A stretch of DNA of 64,000 nucleotides from assembly GCA_023429995.1 (NCBI GenBank), contig JAEZCE010000046.1:124001-188000 (forward strand), given 5' to 3'. The translations under genes were made by a program, and so were the position numbers. The notes beneath the pieces were generated by a model, which was not told the DNA's origin, searched no databases, and saw only the letters and a list, made by a program, of their open reading frames with translations. This stretch comes from Bacillota bacterium (GTDB lineage: Bacteria > Bacillota > UBA4882 > UBA8346). Shown one piece after another: positions 63,396 to 64,000 of the stretch (its first letter is position 1; the number at the start of each line of letters is the position of its first letter).

Positions 63396-64000
63396 TTAAG
63401 AAAACACCTTCCGAAGCCAGGGTATTTTGCGGATTAATCCACTAAACCCGAAACAAATCGGAACGATGATGATGACCATGAGTATCATCTTGAATAACGG
63501 GTATAGGGAAATCCCCCGCGCCATTAAAGTGATTCCTATAAGAATTGGGGCGTGGAACACATATACCCCAAAGCCGTTACTGGAAAGGAATTTACTGATT
63601 TTCCCCTGATGATTATATCTCTCACGGAATAATACCACTAAGCCGAGACAAACTCCAACACAGAAGAATGATTCCCAAAGAGCATAAGCAAAGCTTTGCC
63701 AATAAAGGCCGCCATTAAACCTTGCCATTCCTTTGAAAGCGTCTCCGGTTACCATCAATACCAGCCACAAAGGAATCCCGGCTCCCAATGTGATTTTAAA
63801 CCAGGTCATTCCAAACCGGTAGGGAATATTCAAGAATAAATTATGACGGTAAGCAAATATCCCCACGACAAAAAGTACGACATAGGCCGTAAAGTAGCAT
63901 AGTTGCATATTAAAAAATGATGTCCCGATAGGTTGCGCCCATCGCACCAAGAAAGCGCCGGCACTGATGAATACCATTATCGCTATAACCTGGGCATGGG
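63396..64000 (-). CDS. Acyltransferase-3 family membrane protein (5' part outside window)
   Basis: The C-terminal 200 or so residues contain at least six membrane helices (LCYFTAYVVLFVVGIFAY, IPLWLVLMVTGD, ESFFCVGVCLGLVVLF, YVFHAPILIGITLM, MILMVIIIVPICFGFSGLIRK). The motif NGFGVYVFHAPI is typical of OafA/YrhL-type O-acyltransferases. The frame stays open to the window edge. Probably acylates a surface sugar. Confidence 0.85.
   Translation of the reverse strand, partial: HAQVIAIMVFISAGAFLVRWAQPIGTSFFNMQLCYFTAYVVLFVVGIFAYRHNLFLNIPYRFGMTWFKITLGAGIPLWLVLMVTGDAFKGMARFNGGLYWQSFAYALWESFFCVGVCLGLVVLFRERYNHQGKISKFLSSNGFGVYVFHAPILIGITLMARGISLYPLFKMILMVIIIVPICFGFSGLIRKIPWLRKVFS

Overview
The window looks like part of the chromosome of an anaerobic, diderm, spore-forming Firmicute. 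A Spo0E-like phosphatase (62974-63165), strong AGGAGG ribosome sites, a YqhH/YqhG-like pair and a MocR regulator point to Firmicutes. A beta-barrel protein ending in Phe (42664), a LolA-like protein (24109) and a second barrel-like exported protein (23111) point to an outer membrane. Iron-sulfur enzymes and the absence of recognisable oxygenases fit anaerobic life. The taxon is inference; a Limnochordia/Halanaerobiales-type diderm would fit.

Region 1 (1-19.98 kb, minus strand, visibly A+T-rich) is a polyketide locus. The PKS gene starts at 10508 and runs off the left edge: ligase-ACP, KS-DH-KR-ACP (no AT), KS-AT-ACP, KS... Upstream lie a LuxR-type response regulator, an SDR, a glycerate-derived extender-unit set (FkbH, FkbI, FkbK-like and a carrier protein), two free-standing acyltransferases and a BaeB/PksB-type metallo-hydrolase. 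This is mainly a trans-AT system with one embedded AT. The locus carries decay marks: two acyltransferase remnants, a frameshifted carrier protein and a loading ligase without a recognisable ATP-binding P-loop.

Region 2 (20-23.1 kb) has a gene built on a 42-bp tandem repeat and a secreted GH11 xylanase with a CBM2-like module.

Region 3 (23.1-37 kb, minus strand) is a compact operon-like cluster that I read as a 3-amino-4-hydroxybenzoate-based pathway, probably benzoxazole-type. It has a GriI-like aldolase, a GriH-like dehydroquinate-synthase-II homologue, two PaaK-like aryl-CoA ligases, an amidohydrolase and an O-methyltransferase. It also has a pair of U32 proteins whose cysteine layouts resemble UbiU and UbiV (O2-independent hydroxylation), a ruined nitrilase gene and a MacB/LolD-type ABC exporter with LolA-like, TPR and barrel-like partners. 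The most interesting proposal in the window is this: an anaerobic aromatic natural-product pathway with its own oxygen-independent hydroxylase.

Region 4 (37.4-48.3 kb) holds a zinc-ribbon protein, a QueG-like iron-sulfur protein, a class III nucleotide cyclase operon with a lipoprotein, a coiled-coil membrane protein and an outer-membrane barrel, a cNMP-binding protein, a YqhH/YqhG-like pair and RsmE. Region 5 (48.5-64 kb) is mixed housekeeping and accessory DNA: GNAT enzymes, aspartate-semialdehyde dehydrogenase, a DapA-like enzyme, a MocR regulator, an esterase whose 3' end is supplied by a small inverted-repeat element, an MFS transporter, the Spo0E-like protein and the C-terminal part of an acyltransferase-3 membrane protein. 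I saw no rRNA, tRNA or CRISPR array.
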